From positions 2,418,001 to 2,482,000 of the forward strand of contig OZ245724.1 in NCBI GenBank assembly GCA_965227035.1: a stretch of 64,000 bases of DNA. The letters are read 5' to 3'. The notes beneath the pieces are model-generated. The model saw nothing but the letters and a program-made list of their open reading frames with translations, was not told the DNA's origin and made no database searches. Every line of letters begins with the position of its first letter. The stretch's first letter is position 1. The stretch comes from CBDDFQ01 sp965227035 (GTDB lineage Bacteria; Pseudomonadota; Gammaproteobacteria; Burkholderiales; Burkholderiaceae_C). Of this stretch, positions 53,194 to 62,245 are shown piece by piece. The position numbers and the translations under genes are program-made.

Positions 53194-53577
53194 TTACCTA
53201 ACGAAAGCAACCTGCCGAACCCCAGATTCCATCACTCTGCTCGAGTTCGCGGACGAAACATTTCCAGTAGCGTAGCTTCCACCGGTGTATTGAGCGATGT
53301 ACTGCTCTGCCGTCGGCACTTGGATGTTCGAGTTCTGGGCCACGACTCCGCCTGCCATGCACTCGCTCATGCGCTCGGTCGAACGGTGTTCTATGCATTG
53401 CGCCAACGCAACGCTGTTCGCGCTGGCGGCCCGGTCACGGAGGTTCGCCTTTTGCACTTGCCCGTCAGCCAACCAAGCCAACGCGATGAGCTGCGCGCAG
53501 ATCAGGCCAACGGCAAACGCCAGGAACCAGAACCCGTTGGGAATGTCGTAAATTTTTTGAGCCAAACCCTTGACCAT
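53194..53577 (-). CDS. small membrane-anchored protein of unknown function
   Basis: The 127-residue protein has one N-terminal helix (FWFLAFAVGLICAQLIALAW) and a mostly polar, Ser/Asn/Ala-rich exported part with two cysteines (AQCIEHRSTERMSECMAGG). No family is recognised. A reasonable AAGAGAGG ribosome site stands before the ATG at 53577. The 242 bases upstream to dcd (53578-53819) hold no gene; TACGCCT occurs three times there (53781, 53807, 53821). Confidence 0.6.
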   Translation of the reverse strand: MVKGLAQKIYDIPNGFWFLAFAVGLICAQLIALAWLADGQVQKANLRDRAASANSVALAQCIEHRSTERMSECMAGGVVAQNSNIQVPTAEQYIAQYTGGSYATGNVSSANSSRVMESGVRQVAFVR

Positions 53578-53819
53578 GATGAACCTCTCTTCTGGAGCTA
53601 ATTTGATCTTCGCCTCGTGAACAGTTGATGACTGCCGCTGTTCCCGTGACTGAATACTAGAGAGAGGTTTTTCAGGATTCGTCGGTGTTTCGACTCTACC
53701 GGATGTAGGACGGAATCGAATCAGCCGTGCGGCTGTTACGTTTGGGTCGCCAGAGTACCGGGCGTTTCGAAATTCCGCCGTACGCCTTAGCGCTGCGCGT
53801 TAGTTCTACGCCTCAATTA

Positions 53820-54386
53820 TTACGCCTTGGGAAGCGTGACGCCGGTCTGGCCCTGGTACTTGCCGCCGCGATCCCGATAGCTGGTTTCGCACACTTCGTC
53901 GCTTTCGAAAAACAGCACCTGGGCGCAGCCTTCTCCCGCGTAGATCTTGGCCGGCAGCGGCGTCGTGTTGCTGAATTCCAGAGTGACATAGCCTTCCCAT
54001 TCGGGCTCGAACGGGGTCACGTTGACGATGATTCCGCAGCGGGCATAGGTGCTCTTGCCCAGGCAGATGGTGAGGACGTTGCGGGGAATGCGAAAGTATT
54101 CGACCGTGCGAGCCAGCGCGAAGCTGTTGGGCGGGATGATGCAGCTGTCGCCGTGGAAATCGACGAAGCTTTTTTCATCGAAATTTTTGGGGTCGACCAC
54201 GGTGCTGTGGATGTTGGTAAACACCTTGAACTCGGGCGCGCAGCGGATGTCGTAGCCGTAGCTGCTGGTGCCGTAGCTGATGATTTTCTTGCCATCGGCC
54301 TCGCGGACTTGCTTCGGCTCGAATGGCTCGATCATTCCGGTGCTCTCGGCCATGCGCTTGATCCACTTGTCACTCTTGATGCTCAT
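53820..54386 (-). CDS. dcd: dCTP deaminase
   Basis: The 188-residue enzyme converts dCTP to dUTP for thymidylate synthesis. Motifs typical of Dcd: SSYGYDIRC, GKSTYARCGIIVNVTPFEP with the catalytic Glu region following (EWEGYVTLEFSNTTPLPAKI), and YRDRGGKYQGQ. It is the standard proteobacterial length. It lies 74 bases after guaD on the same strand and may share its transcript. Confidence 0.96.
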   Translation of the reverse strand: MSIKSDKWIKRMAESTGMIEPFEPKQVREADGKKIISYGTSSYGYDIRCAPEFKVFTNIHSTVVDPKNFDEKSFVDFHGDSCIIPPNSFALARTVEYFRIPRNVLTICLGKSTYARCGIIVNVTPFEPEWEGYVTLEFSNTTPLPAKIYAGEGCAQVLFFESDEVCETSYRDRGGKYQGQTGVTLPKA

Positions 54387-54460
54387 ATTTATTCCGGTAT
54401 TTTTTTCGTCGAACGGGACACGGCGAAGGCCAGCCCGTTGTTTCTCGCTCGGTCGCTATT

Positions 54461-55765
54461 TTATGTATTGGCGATCACGGTTTTCGCTATTGCACGGTCG
54501 TCGCCCAGCACGATCAGTGCGAACAGGAGTTCGTCCAGATTGCTCGCGGCCGATGTTTTTCTGGTCAGCATGGTCGTGGCTTTAGGGTCTATCACCACGT
54601 AATCGGCCTCGCAGCCCGGCTGCAGGTTGCCTATCGCCGGTCGTCCGCTGTCACCCGACAAGCCCAGAGCCTCGGCAGCGCCGGCTGTGTGCTGCCACCA
54701 GAGGTGCTGCGGCGACAGGGAAACACCCGGTTTGGTCTGCCCTTCACGCCCCACGTAGTACGCAGCCAGCATCGTTTGAAACGGGCTGAAGCTGGTACCG
54801 CCGCCGACATCGCTTGCCAAGCCGTATTTGAAGCCCACGCGATCGGCGCCCGAGTAATCGAAAAATCCGCTGCCCAGAAACAGGTTGCTGGTGGGGCTGA
54901 CCGCCGCGGCGGTCCCGGTGTCTCGCATTAGCGCGCGATCTTCGTCGTCGAAATGGATGCAGTGCGCGTAGATCGCGCGGTCGCGCATCAGGCCGAAATC
55001 GTCATAGATAGACAGGTACGAGCGCGATGCCGGGAACAGCTCGCGAGCCCATCGAACCTCGTCGAGGTTCTCTGCAACGTGCGACTGGATCCACACATCT
55101 GGATATTGCTTTGCGAGCTCGCCCGCGCCACCCAATTGTTCGGGCGTGCAGCTAGGGGCGAATCGCGGCGTGATCGCGTAACCGAGCCTGTCAACGCCGT
55201 GCCATTTATTGATCAGATCTTCGGTGTCTATCAGGCTCTGCTTCGTGTCGTCGCGAACCCCATCGGGCGAGTTGCGATCCTGCAAGACCTTGCCTGCAAT
55301 CAAGCGCATGCCGCGCTTTTGGGCCGCCGCAAACAAGGCGTTCACCGATTGCGGATGCGATGTCGCGAAGGTCAGCGCGGTGGTCACACCGTTGCGCGAC
55401 AACTCGTCCAAAAACACTTCCGCCAGTTCGGCGCCATACGCCTCGTCGGCAAAGCGACTCTCGTGCGGAAAGGTGTAGTTCTCGAGCCAGGGCAACAGCC
55501 CCGCTGCGGGCGATCCGATCACATCGGTCTGGGGAAAGTGGATGTGCATGTCCACGAATCCCGGCGCGATGATCTTGCCCGGCAGATGCTCGATCGCCAC
55601 CCCCGGAAAATTGTCTTTCAAGGATTCGTACGATCCCACCGCGCGAACGACTTGCGTGCCGTTCGGATCGGCGGCGTTCGGGCCGATGACCAGCAGGCCA
55701 TCTTCTTCGTAGGTGGCTGTGCGGTCTTCGTTGAATCGAAGAATCGAGCTTCGTAGGGCTTTCAT
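54461..55765 (-). CDS. guaD: guanine deaminase
   Basis: The 434-residue amidohydrolase converts guanine to xanthine. Zinc-site motifs are HIHFPQTDVIGSPA, SHVAENLDEVRWARELFP and YAHCIHFDDED, and the substrate loop is ASDVGGGTSFSPFQTM. Its neighbours are an orphan BMP-family receptor (62 bases upstream), dcd, and farther on an adenine-deaminase-like enzyme and nucleoside importer, so it belongs to a purine salvage region. Confidence 0.94.
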   Translation of the reverse strand: MKALRSSILRFNEDRTATYEEDGLLVIGPNAADPNGTQVVRAVGSYESLKDNFPGVAIEHLPGKIIAPGFVDMHIHFPQTDVIGSPAAGLLPWLENYTFPHESRFADEAYGAELAEVFLDELSRNGVTTALTFATSHPQSVNALFAAAQKRGMRLIAGKVLQDRNSPDGVRDDTKQSLIDTEDLINKWHGVDRLGYAITPRFAPSCTPEQLGGAGELAKQYPDVWIQSHVAENLDEVRWARELFPASRSYLSIYDDFGLMRDRAIYAHCIHFDDEDRALMRDTGTAAAVSPTSNLFLGSGFFDYSGADRVGFKYGLASDVGGGTSFSPFQTMLAAYYVGREGQTKPGVSLSPQHLWWQHTAGAAEALGLSGDSGRPAIGNLQPGCEADYVVIDPKATTMLTRKTSAASNLDELLFALIVLGDDRAIAKTVIANT

Positions 55766-55827
55766 TGGGAACTAGCTTAATCGAGGTTGTCGGAGCTTGA
55801 TGCGGGTTGATCTTGGGGGGTCGCTCC

Positions 55828-57003
55828 TCAGGGCAATTTTCCTTGCACGCCTTCGGCGAGCCAGTTCATGTTGAGGATCTGCTCGTCGGTGAGCGCAGCG
55901 CCTTTGACAATTCGCACTTTTCCGTCGTTGCTTTTGACAGCCGCATTCACCGCCCGGAAGGGGTGAATTTTCTCGGCCGCCATGTCCTTCTGAAGATTCA
56001 AAACCTCGGTCTGCACAGCCATCGGTACGCGCGATCCGAAATCGCCGACCTGAATCATTCCTTCTTTCACACCGCCCCAAATCGATTGCGATTTCCAGGT
56101 GCCGTCCATGGCAGCCTTCACGCGCTGTGTGTAGTAGTTGCCCCATCGATGCGTCACCGCCAGGATCTGCGCATCGGGTGCGACCTTGCGCATGTCGGAG
56201 TGATAAGCGACCGCGAACTTGCCGCGCTCCTGCGCCGCAACCATCACCGCGTCGGAGCCGGTGTGAAACGCGAGAACATCGGCACCCTGATTCATCAGGG
56301 TGACCGCGCCATCGCGCTCGCGAACCGGATCGAACCAGACGCCTAGCCAGACCACTTTCACTTCCGCCTTCGGGTTGACCGAGCGCATGCCCAATGTGAA
56401 AGCATTGATGCCCTGCAGAACTTCCGGAATCGGAAACCCCGCGACATAGCCTGCGACATTCGACTTCGTCATGCGGCCTGCAGCAACGCCGGCGAGGTAT
56501 CGCCCCTCGTAATAACGCGCGTTCGATGCCGCAACGTTGGGTGCGGTTTTGTAGCCGGTCACCGATTCGAACTTCACGTTCGGAAAGTCTTTGGCCACTT
56601 TGAGAGTCGGCTCCATGTAGCCGAAGCTCGGCGTGAAGATGATCTGGTTGCCCTGATTGGCCAGATCGCGAATCACGCGTTCGGCATCTGCGCCTTCGGA
56701 AACGTTCTCGACGTAACTCGTGACGACTCGGCGAGGCCCACCGGGAGGGTTTAGCGCGGCTTCGACAGCCAGGCGTGCGTTCTCGTGTTGCCTCACCCAG
56801 CCGGCGTCGGTAATGGGTGCGACGTAGACGAAGGCGGCTTTGAACGGAGCTTGGTTTTGTGCGTCGGCGGGTAACGAAAGAAAGGTCAGCGCGAGTGCGG
56901 CAACGAGTGAAAAAAAAGACAAGCCCGCGTGGGTGAAAACAGCGTTTCCGAAGCGAAAAAGGAGCACGGCAGGCTTGCGTATTTTAGAAGTAACGCTCTT
57001 CAT
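55828..57003 (-). CDS. BMP-family ABC substrate-binding protein (orphan)
   Basis: The 391-residue receptor, read from the ATG at 57003 (MKSVTSKIRKP), has a signal helix (GLSFFSLVAALALTFLSLPA) with cleavage near ADAQN and no lipobox. BMP-family motifs are AFVYVAPITDAGWVRQHENA, GADAERVIRDLANQGNQIIF and FGYMEPTLKVAKDFPNVKFE. It is closely similar to the lipoprotein BMP at 59056-60216 but has no permease of its own. It probably feeds the same nucleoside importer or senses purines. guaD follows it. Confidence 0.9.
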   Translation of the reverse strand: MKSVTSKIRKPAVLLFRFGNAVFTHAGLSFFSLVAALALTFLSLPADAQNQAPFKAAFVYVAPITDAGWVRQHENARLAVEAALNPPGGPRRVVTSYVENVSEGADAERVIRDLANQGNQIIFTPSFGYMEPTLKVAKDFPNVKFESVTGYKTAPNVAASNARYYEGRYLAGVAAGRMTKSNVAGYVAGFPIPEVLQGINAFTLGMRSVNPKAEVKVVWLGVWFDPVRERDGAVTLMNQGADVLAFHTGSDAVMVAAQERGKFAVAYHSDMRKVAPDAQILAVTHRWGNYYTQRVKAAMDGTWKSQSIWGGVKEGMIQVGDFGSRVPMAVQTEVLNLQKDMAAEKIHPFRAVNAAVKSNDGKVRIVKGAALTDEQILNMNWLAEGVQGKLP

Positions 57004-57115
57004 GATTTCCCTTTGAGGACTGACGATGGGTATTCGCTCCACCCATATTTCGAGCGGTCGCGAACCTGGAATTGTGCCCCACCACGCTATGCTCCCATCA
57101 ACAGGAGATACCGAT

Positions 57116-57994
57116 ATGGCGACAAGCGAACTCATTGAACTCAACGAAGAAATGCGCGGCCCGGTAATGTGGCTCACCATCGATCGCGAAGAAAAGCGGA
57201 ACGCGATCAGCCCGGGGGTGTTGACGGCCATGTCGCAGGCCCTTGCCCGCGCGAATTCGAACCGCGACGTGCGCGCGGTGGTTATTACCGGCGCGGGAAC
57301 GAAAGCGTTTTGCGCGGGTGCAGATCTGCAAACCGGCAACTCTTTCAAATTCGATTACTCCGAGCCGCATATCGGCTTCGCGAACCTGTTTCGCCAGGCG
57401 CGGCAATCCACTGTTCCGCTGATCGCTCGCGTCAACGGTGCCTGCATGGCAGGCGGCATGGGCATCATGGGCATGTGCGACATGGCGGTCGCGGCCTCGC
57501 ATGCAATCTTCGGATTGCCGGAAGTCAAAGTCGGATTATTTCCGGCGCAGGTCCTCAGCGTCATTGGCCACACGATTCCAAAACGGGTGCTCGCAGAGAT
57601 GTGCCTCACCGGCGAGCCGATCTCATCGGCGAAAGCGCTTCAATACGATCTGCTCAACGCAGTTGGCGACGATGTGGATGCGCTGCTGCAGTCGCTGCTC
57701 GATCGCATGCTCGACAAATCTCCAGCGGCGATTCGGCGCGGGCTCTACACGATGAAGAAGATCGAGGCGATGTCGTTCGAGGAGTCGATGTCGTTTACCG
57801 AGAGCCAAATTTCGCTTTTCGCACTCACCGAAGATGCGGCAGAAGGCCAGTTGGCGTTTCGAGAAAGCGCAAGCCGGTCTGGGCCGGCCGCTAGTCGCGC
57901 CGCAGAGGCCCCGCAGAAGCCCCGCGCAATTAGTAATTACTTGAATGACTCGAAAGATTCGCAAAGCGCGTCGAGGTATTTCCGACGGGTTTGA
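57116..57994 (+). CDS. enoyl-CoA hydratase/isomerase, probably frameshifted at the 3' end
   Basis: The crotonase-fold protein starts at the ATG at 57116 (AGGAGATACC upstream). Oxyanion segments AFCAGADLQT and NGACMAGGMGIMGMCDMA are intact. After about residue 249 the frame reads RESASRSGPAASRAAEAP and runs 41 residues to 57994, overlapping the next gene. In the adjacent frame the DNA encodes RKRKPVWAGR and a TAG at 57892, the usual crotonase end. One missing A in the AAA run at 57864-57866 explains this. The true protein would be about 259 residues. Confidence 0.87.
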   Translation: MATSELIELNEEMRGPVMWLTIDREEKRNAISPGVLTAMSQALARANSNRDVRAVVITGAGTKAFCAGADLQTGNSFKFDYSEPHIGFANLFRQARQSTVPLIARVNGACMAGGMGIMGMCDMAVAASHAIFGLPEVKVGLFPAQVLSVIGHTIPKRVLAEMCLTGEPISSAKALQYDLLNAVGDDVDALLQSLLDRMLDKSPAAIRRGLYTMKKIEAMSFEESMSFTESQISLFALTEDAAEGQLAFRESASRSGPAASRAAEAPQKPRAISNYLNDSKDSQSASRYFRRV

Positions 57995-58992
57995 TCGCCG
58001 ACGAAGCTGGCATCGAAGCTGTTCTGCGCGAGCTGCCAGGCGTGATGTGCAGTCATGCCGGTGGCCGTGAAAGTCTGCACGAAGTTGTCGTTCATGTAGC
58101 CACCGAAGTACGCCGGGTCGTCCGAATTGATGGTCGCGACGAGTCCCTCATCGAGCAGATGCGCAATGTTGTGCTCCTTCAGATCGGGGAACACGCACAG
58201 CTTCAGATTCGACAACGGGCAAACAGTGAGCGGAATCTTGTCTTCGGCCAAACGCTTCATGAGCTTCACGTCTTTCGCCGATTGCACGCCGTGGTCGATC
58301 CGCTCTACCTTCAGCACGTCGAGCGCACTCCACACGTATTCGGGCGGTCCCTCTTCGCCGGCGTGCGCCACAAGGCGCAATCCCATTTCGCGGCACTTGG
58401 CAAACACCCGCGCAAAGTTCTCGGGCGGATTGCCCACTTCTCCCGAGTCGAGTCCGACTCCGATGATCTTGTCCAGAAAGGGCTTGGCTTCTTCAAGTGT
58501 TTCGAACGCTTCGCGCTCGCTCAGATGACGCAGGAAACACATGATCATGGACGCGTTCACGCCCCATTTTTTCATTGCATCGCCGCATGCGCGATGCAGG
58601 CCGTTCACCACGGTGGCCATCGGGATGCCACGGGCGGTGTGGGTTTGCGGATCGAAAAAAATCTCGGTGTGAATGACGTTGTCGGCTGCGGCGCGTTCGA
58701 AATACGCCATCGCCATGTCGTAGAAATCCTGCTCGTTGATCAGCACGCTCGCGCCGGCATAGTAGATGTCCAGAAAACTTTGCAGATTCGAAAACGCGTA
58801 GGCCTTGCGAAGCTCGTCAACGCTCGAATACGGCAGCGCAACCGAGTTGCGTTTTGCCATCGCGAACATGAGTTCAGGCTCCAGCGACCCCTCGATGTGA
58901 ATGTGCAGTTCCGCTTTGGGCATGCGTTTGAGCAGCTCGGAAAGGCGATCGGCGGCAACTGGCTTGATGGATTGTTCGGTGCTCATGCGCAC
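57937..58992 (-). CDS. adenosine/adenine deaminase family protein
   Basis: The 351-residue TIM-barrel metal deaminase has ELHIHIEGSLEPELMFAMA, HAGEEGPPEYVWSALDVLKV, ERIDHGVQSA and NSDDPAYFGGYMNDNF. The DDPAYFGGY loop is that of adenine deaminases (yeast Aah1, Pseudomonas) rather than of classical adenosine deaminase, so adenine to hypoxanthine is the likely reaction. A start at 58986 is equally possible. It lies downstream of the BMP importer operon, separated from it by a terminator. Confidence 0.9.
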   Translation of the reverse strand: MRMSTEQSIKPVAADRLSELLKRMPKAELHIHIEGSLEPELMFAMAKRNSVALPYSSVDELRKAYAFSNLQSFLDIYYAGASVLINEQDFYDMAMAYFERAAADNVIHTEIFFDPQTHTARGIPMATVVNGLHRACGDAMKKWGVNASMIMCFLRHLSEREAFETLEEAKPFLDKIIGVGLDSGEVGNPPENFARVFAKCREMGLRLVAHAGEEGPPEYVWSALDVLKVERIDHGVQSAKDVKLMKRLAEDKIPLTVCPLSNLKLCVFPDLKEHNIAHLLDEGLVATINSDDPAYFGGYMNDNFVQTFTATGMTAHHAWQLAQNSFDASFVGDQTRRKYLDALCESFESFK

Positions 58993-59010
58993 TCCCTCGG
59001 ATTAAACAAA

Positions 59011-59034
59011 AAGAGCCGCCCGAAGGCGGCTCTT
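59011..59034 (-). terminator. Rho-independent terminator after the BMP importer operon
   Basis: AAGAGCCGCC and GGCGGCTCTT form a perfect 10-base stem with a CGAA loop (TTCG on the transcribed strand, a very stable tetraloop). On the minus strand it is followed by TTTTTGTTT. It lies 22 bases after the BMP stop, so the adenine-deaminase gene beyond needs its own promoter or readthrough. Confidence 0.9.
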
Positions 59035-59055
59035 GGGGCTTCGAATGAATGAAGC

Positions 59056-60216
59056 TTACTTCTTATCGGCCGGATACTTGCTGTCCACGCCCTTGACGTA
59101 GAAATTGATACCGCCCAGGAACTTGTCATCGGCGACGGCGTCTTTTTCAACCATTGCCTTGCCATCCTGTCCCACGATCGGGCCCTTCCAGATCGCGAAC
59201 GATCCGTCTGCCAAGCCCTTCTTGACTTCGGCGACCTTGGTCTTGGTGGCTTCCGGAATGTCGTCGGCCAGCGAGACGATGTCGATCGCGCCTTCCTTGA
59301 CGCCCCACCAGCTTTGGCCGGTGGTCCACTTGCCGTCGAGCATGTCGCGGGTGGCCTTGATGTAGTACGGACCCCAGTTGATCACGGCAGAAGCCAGATG
59401 AGCCTTGGGACCGTAAGCCTGCATGTCGCTATCCCAGCCGAAGGCGCGCTTGCCCATTTTTTCTGCGGTCTGCAGAACTGCCGACGAATCGGTGTTTTGC
59501 ATCAGCACGTCGGCGCCGCCGTTGATCAGCGAGGTAGCTGCTTCGGTTTCTTTTGGCGGATTGAACCACTCGTTGACCCAGATGACCTTGGTCTTGATCT
59601 TGGGGTTCACCGACTGCGCGCCCAGCGTGAAGCTGTTGATGTTGCGAATGACTTCGGGAATTGGGATCGAGCCGACCACGCCGAGCGTGTTGGTCTTGGT
59701 CATCGAGCCTGCAATCACGCCAGCCATGTACGCGCCTTCGTAGGTGCGGCTGTCGTAGGTGCGCATGTTCTCTGCGGTCTTGTAGCCGGTGGCATGTTCG
59801 AACTTCACGTCCTTCATGTCGGCTGCGACCTTGAGCATGGGTTCCATGTAGCCGAAGGTGGTGCCGAAGATCAGCTTGTTGCCTTGCGATGCCATGTCGC
59901 GAATGACGCGTTCTGCATCGGCAGATTCAGGAACTTTCTCGACGAAGCTGGTAACGATCTTGTCGCCCATTTCTTTTTCGAGCGCCTTGCGTCCGTTGTC
60001 GTGCGCGAAGGTCCAGCCGCCGTCGCCAACAGGGCCGACGTACGCGAAAGCAATCTTCAGGGGTTCGGGTTTTGCGGGTGCGGGAGCAGATGCAACGGGT
60101 GCCACTGCGACAGGTGCCGGCGGCTCCTCTTTCTTGCCGCAGCCTGCGATTGCTGCTGCCGCAACGGCCGTCAATGCTGCGAGCTTGAGCATCGAGCGCT
60201 TGTTCAAATCAGTCAT
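59056..60216 (-). CDS. BMP-family nucleoside-binding lipoprotein
   Basis: The 386-residue receptor starts MTDLNKRSMLKLAALTAVAA and has a lipobox AIAGC at about residue 25, then a Pro/Ala linker. Family motifs include IAFAYVGPVGDGGWTFAHDN, ADAERVIRDMASQGNKLIFG and FGYMEPMLKVAADMKDVKFE. It is the binding protein of the ATPase/permease genes just upstream in the same operon. BMP/Med receptors bind purine nucleosides or nucleobases. Confidence 0.94.
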   Translation of the reverse strand: MTDLNKRSMLKLAALTAVAAAAIAGCGKKEEPPAPVAVAPVASAPAPAKPEPLKIAFAYVGPVGDGGWTFAHDNGRKALEKEMGDKIVTSFVEKVPESADAERVIRDMASQGNKLIFGTTFGYMEPMLKVAADMKDVKFEHATGYKTAENMRTYDSRTYEGAYMAGVIAGSMTKTNTLGVVGSIPIPEVIRNINSFTLGAQSVNPKIKTKVIWVNEWFNPPKETEAATSLINGGADVLMQNTDSSAVLQTAEKMGKRAFGWDSDMQAYGPKAHLASAVINWGPYYIKATRDMLDGKWTTGQSWWGVKEGAIDIVSLADDIPEATKTKVAEVKKGLADGSFAIWKGPIVGQDGKAMVEKDAVADDKFLGGINFYVKGVDSKYPADKK

Positions 60217-60263
60217 GTCGTTTCTCTTTCACGAGTTATCAACGAGGTTGGCGAAAAATCCGA

Positions 60264-61187
60264 TTATGAACCGGGGTAAAAGGGTTTTCCAAGCGATGTC
60301 GGCATGTTGATGCGAATCCAAGCCGGGTTCCGGGAAATCAATGCAAGCACGACGATGGTCGCGATATAGGGGAGCATGGTGAGGAACTGGCTGGGTACGT
60401 CGACGCCCACACCTTGAAGGTGAAATTGCAGCATCGTGACGCCGCCGAACAGGTAAGCACCCAAAAGTATTCGCGCGGGGCGCCAGGTGGCGAACGTCGT
60501 GAGCGCCAGAGCGATCCATCCTTTGCCGGCGACCATTCCCTCGACCCACAACGGCGTGTAAACGATGGAAATATAGGCGCCTGCCAGGCCGCACAGAGCA
60601 CCTCCGGCAACCACCGCAGCAAGGCGAATCTTGCGTACCGGATAACCGAGCGCATGGGCCGACTCGGGTGACTCGCCAACCGATCTCAAGACCAGACCGG
60701 TGCGAGTCTTGTAGAAGAACCACATCATGACGAATACCAGCGCAATGGTGATGTAGACCAGAGGATGTTGCCGGAACAGTGCGGGCCCGACGAGCGGAAT
60801 ATCGCCCAGAACCGGAATGGAAAAATGCATGCGTTCGGGCAGTTTTTCCTGGACGTACTTGATGCCTGCGAATGCAGAAAATCCGGCGCCGAACAAACTC
60901 AGCGCCAGACCGGTCGCGTACTGGTTGGTGTTGAGCCATATCACCAGCACCCCGAAAATAGCCGCCATGAAAGCGCCCGCCGCCATGCCGGCAACGAAGC
61001 CCATGACGTCGCTTCCGGTTGCCACCACGGTGGCGAATCCAGCGATGGCCGAGCACAGCAGCATGCCTTCTGCACCCAGGTTCACAATGCCCGCTTTTTC
61101 GTTGATGAGAAGCCCGAGCGCGGCAATAGCCAGCACGGTTCCCGCATTGAGGGTTGCCGCCAGCAGCAGTGCATACGATTCCATCAC
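60264..61187 (-). CDS. BMP-type nucleoside ABC importer permease (NupQ-like)
   Basis: The 307-residue permease has about nine helices, with LNAGTVLAIAALGLLINEKA and NLGAEGMLLCSAIAGFATVV at the N-terminus, the EAA-like ALGYPVRKIRLAAVVAGGAL, and EGMVAGKGWIALALTTFATW. It forms the membrane channel with the permease at 61184-62245, whose stop overlaps this start by four bases. The ATPase is NupO-like, and the receptor follows after 47 bases. Confidence 0.93.
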   Translation of the reverse strand: MMESYALLLAATLNAGTVLAIAALGLLINEKAGIVNLGAEGMLLCSAIAGFATVVATGSDVMGFVAGMAAGAFMAAIFGVLVIWLNTNQYATGLALSLFGAGFSAFAGIKYVQEKLPERMHFSIPVLGDIPLVGPALFRQHPLVYITIALVFVMMWFFYKTRTGLVLRSVGESPESAHALGYPVRKIRLAAVVAGGALCGLAGAYISIVYTPLWVEGMVAGKGWIALALTTFATWRPARILLGAYLFGGVTMLQFHLQGVGVDVPSQFLTMLPYIATIVVLALISRNPAWIRINMPTSLGKPFYPGS

Positions 61188-62245
61188 GCGCCTCCCTTAC
61201 GTTTGATGCGATACGCCACCAGCGTGTCGCAGGCGAGCAAGGTGAAGAGAAGCAATCCCTGGAACACACCGGTCAACGATTTCGGCAAGCCGAGTCGCGA
61301 TTGCGCAAGCTCGCCCCCGATGTAGAACATGCTCATAAGGATTGCAGAAAAGATCATGCCGACCGGGTGCAACCTGCCGACGAAGGCCACGATGATCGCG
61401 GCGAAACCGTAGCCTGCAGGAACGTAAGGGGTGAGCTGTCCGATCGGGCCAGCCACTTCGAGCGCGCCGGCCAGACCTGCTGCACCACCCGATGTGAGAA
61501 GCGCAATCCAGAGCGCACGACGTGAAGAGAACCCGGCGTAACGCGATGCGGCAGGCGCCAGTCCGCCCACCTGCTGCGCAAAACCCGCCCGAGTCCTGAA
61601 CAGGAATACCCAGAGTGCGCCCGCACCGACAAGCGCGACGATCAATCCGATGCTCACTCGAGACCCTTTGAACAGACGCGGAATCTGCGTGACCACATCG
61701 AAGGTTCTTGTTTGCGGGAAGTTGTAGCCAGCCGGGTCTTTCCAGGGGCCGTAGACCAGGTAGCTCAGCACCATGTCGGCCACGTACACCAGCATCAGGC
61801 TCACCAGAATTTCACTCGCGTTGAACCGGTCGCGCAGCAACGCCGTAATACCCGCCCAAAGCATTCCGCCGACGACGCCCGCCAGCATGATCGGCACGAC
61901 TATCCAGCCGCCTGTCGATTTGTCGGCGAGCAGTGCAACACCGCCTGCGAACACTGCACCGATGATGAATTGCCCTTCGGCGCCGATGTTCCAGACGTTC
62001 GACCGAAAACACACGGCCAGCCCCAATGCGATGACCAGCAACGGAGTCGCCTTCACCATCAATTCGGAAATCGCGTACTGCGATTTGATCGGCTCCCAGA
62101 AGAAAACCAGCAGGCCCTTCACAGGATCTTTGCCGAGCGCCACGAAAAGCACGACTCCGATAACTACCGTTACCAGCAGCGCCAATATCGGTGACGCGTA
62201 GCTCCAGAAGGTCGAGGGCTGTGGGCGAGACTCAAGCTTGAACAT
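61184..62245 (-). CDS. BMP-type nucleoside ABC importer permease (NupP-like)
   Basis: The 353-residue permease partner has about ten helices, with the conserved VWNIGAEGQFIIGAVFAGGV and ILVSLMLVYVADMVLSYLVY, and a C-terminal FVGRLHPVGMIFSAILMSMF. It overlaps the ATPase gene at its 5' end by 14 bases and the second permease at its 3' end by four bases, so all three genes are translated from one message. Confidence 0.93.
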   Translation of the reverse strand: MFKLESRPQPSTFWSYASPILALLVTVVIGVVLFVALGKDPVKGLLVFFWEPIKSQYAISELMVKATPLLVIALGLAVCFRSNVWNIGAEGQFIIGAVFAGGVALLADKSTGGWIVVPIMLAGVVGGMLWAGITALLRDRFNASEILVSLMLVYVADMVLSYLVYGPWKDPAGYNFPQTRTFDVVTQIPRLFKGSRVSIGLIVALVGAGALWVFLFRTRAGFAQQVGGLAPAASRYAGFSSRRALWIALLTSGGAAGLAGALEVAGPIGQLTPYVPAGYGFAAIIVAFVGRLHPVGMIFSAILMSMFYIGGELAQSRLGLPKSLTGVFQGLLLFTLLACDTLVAYRIKRKGGA

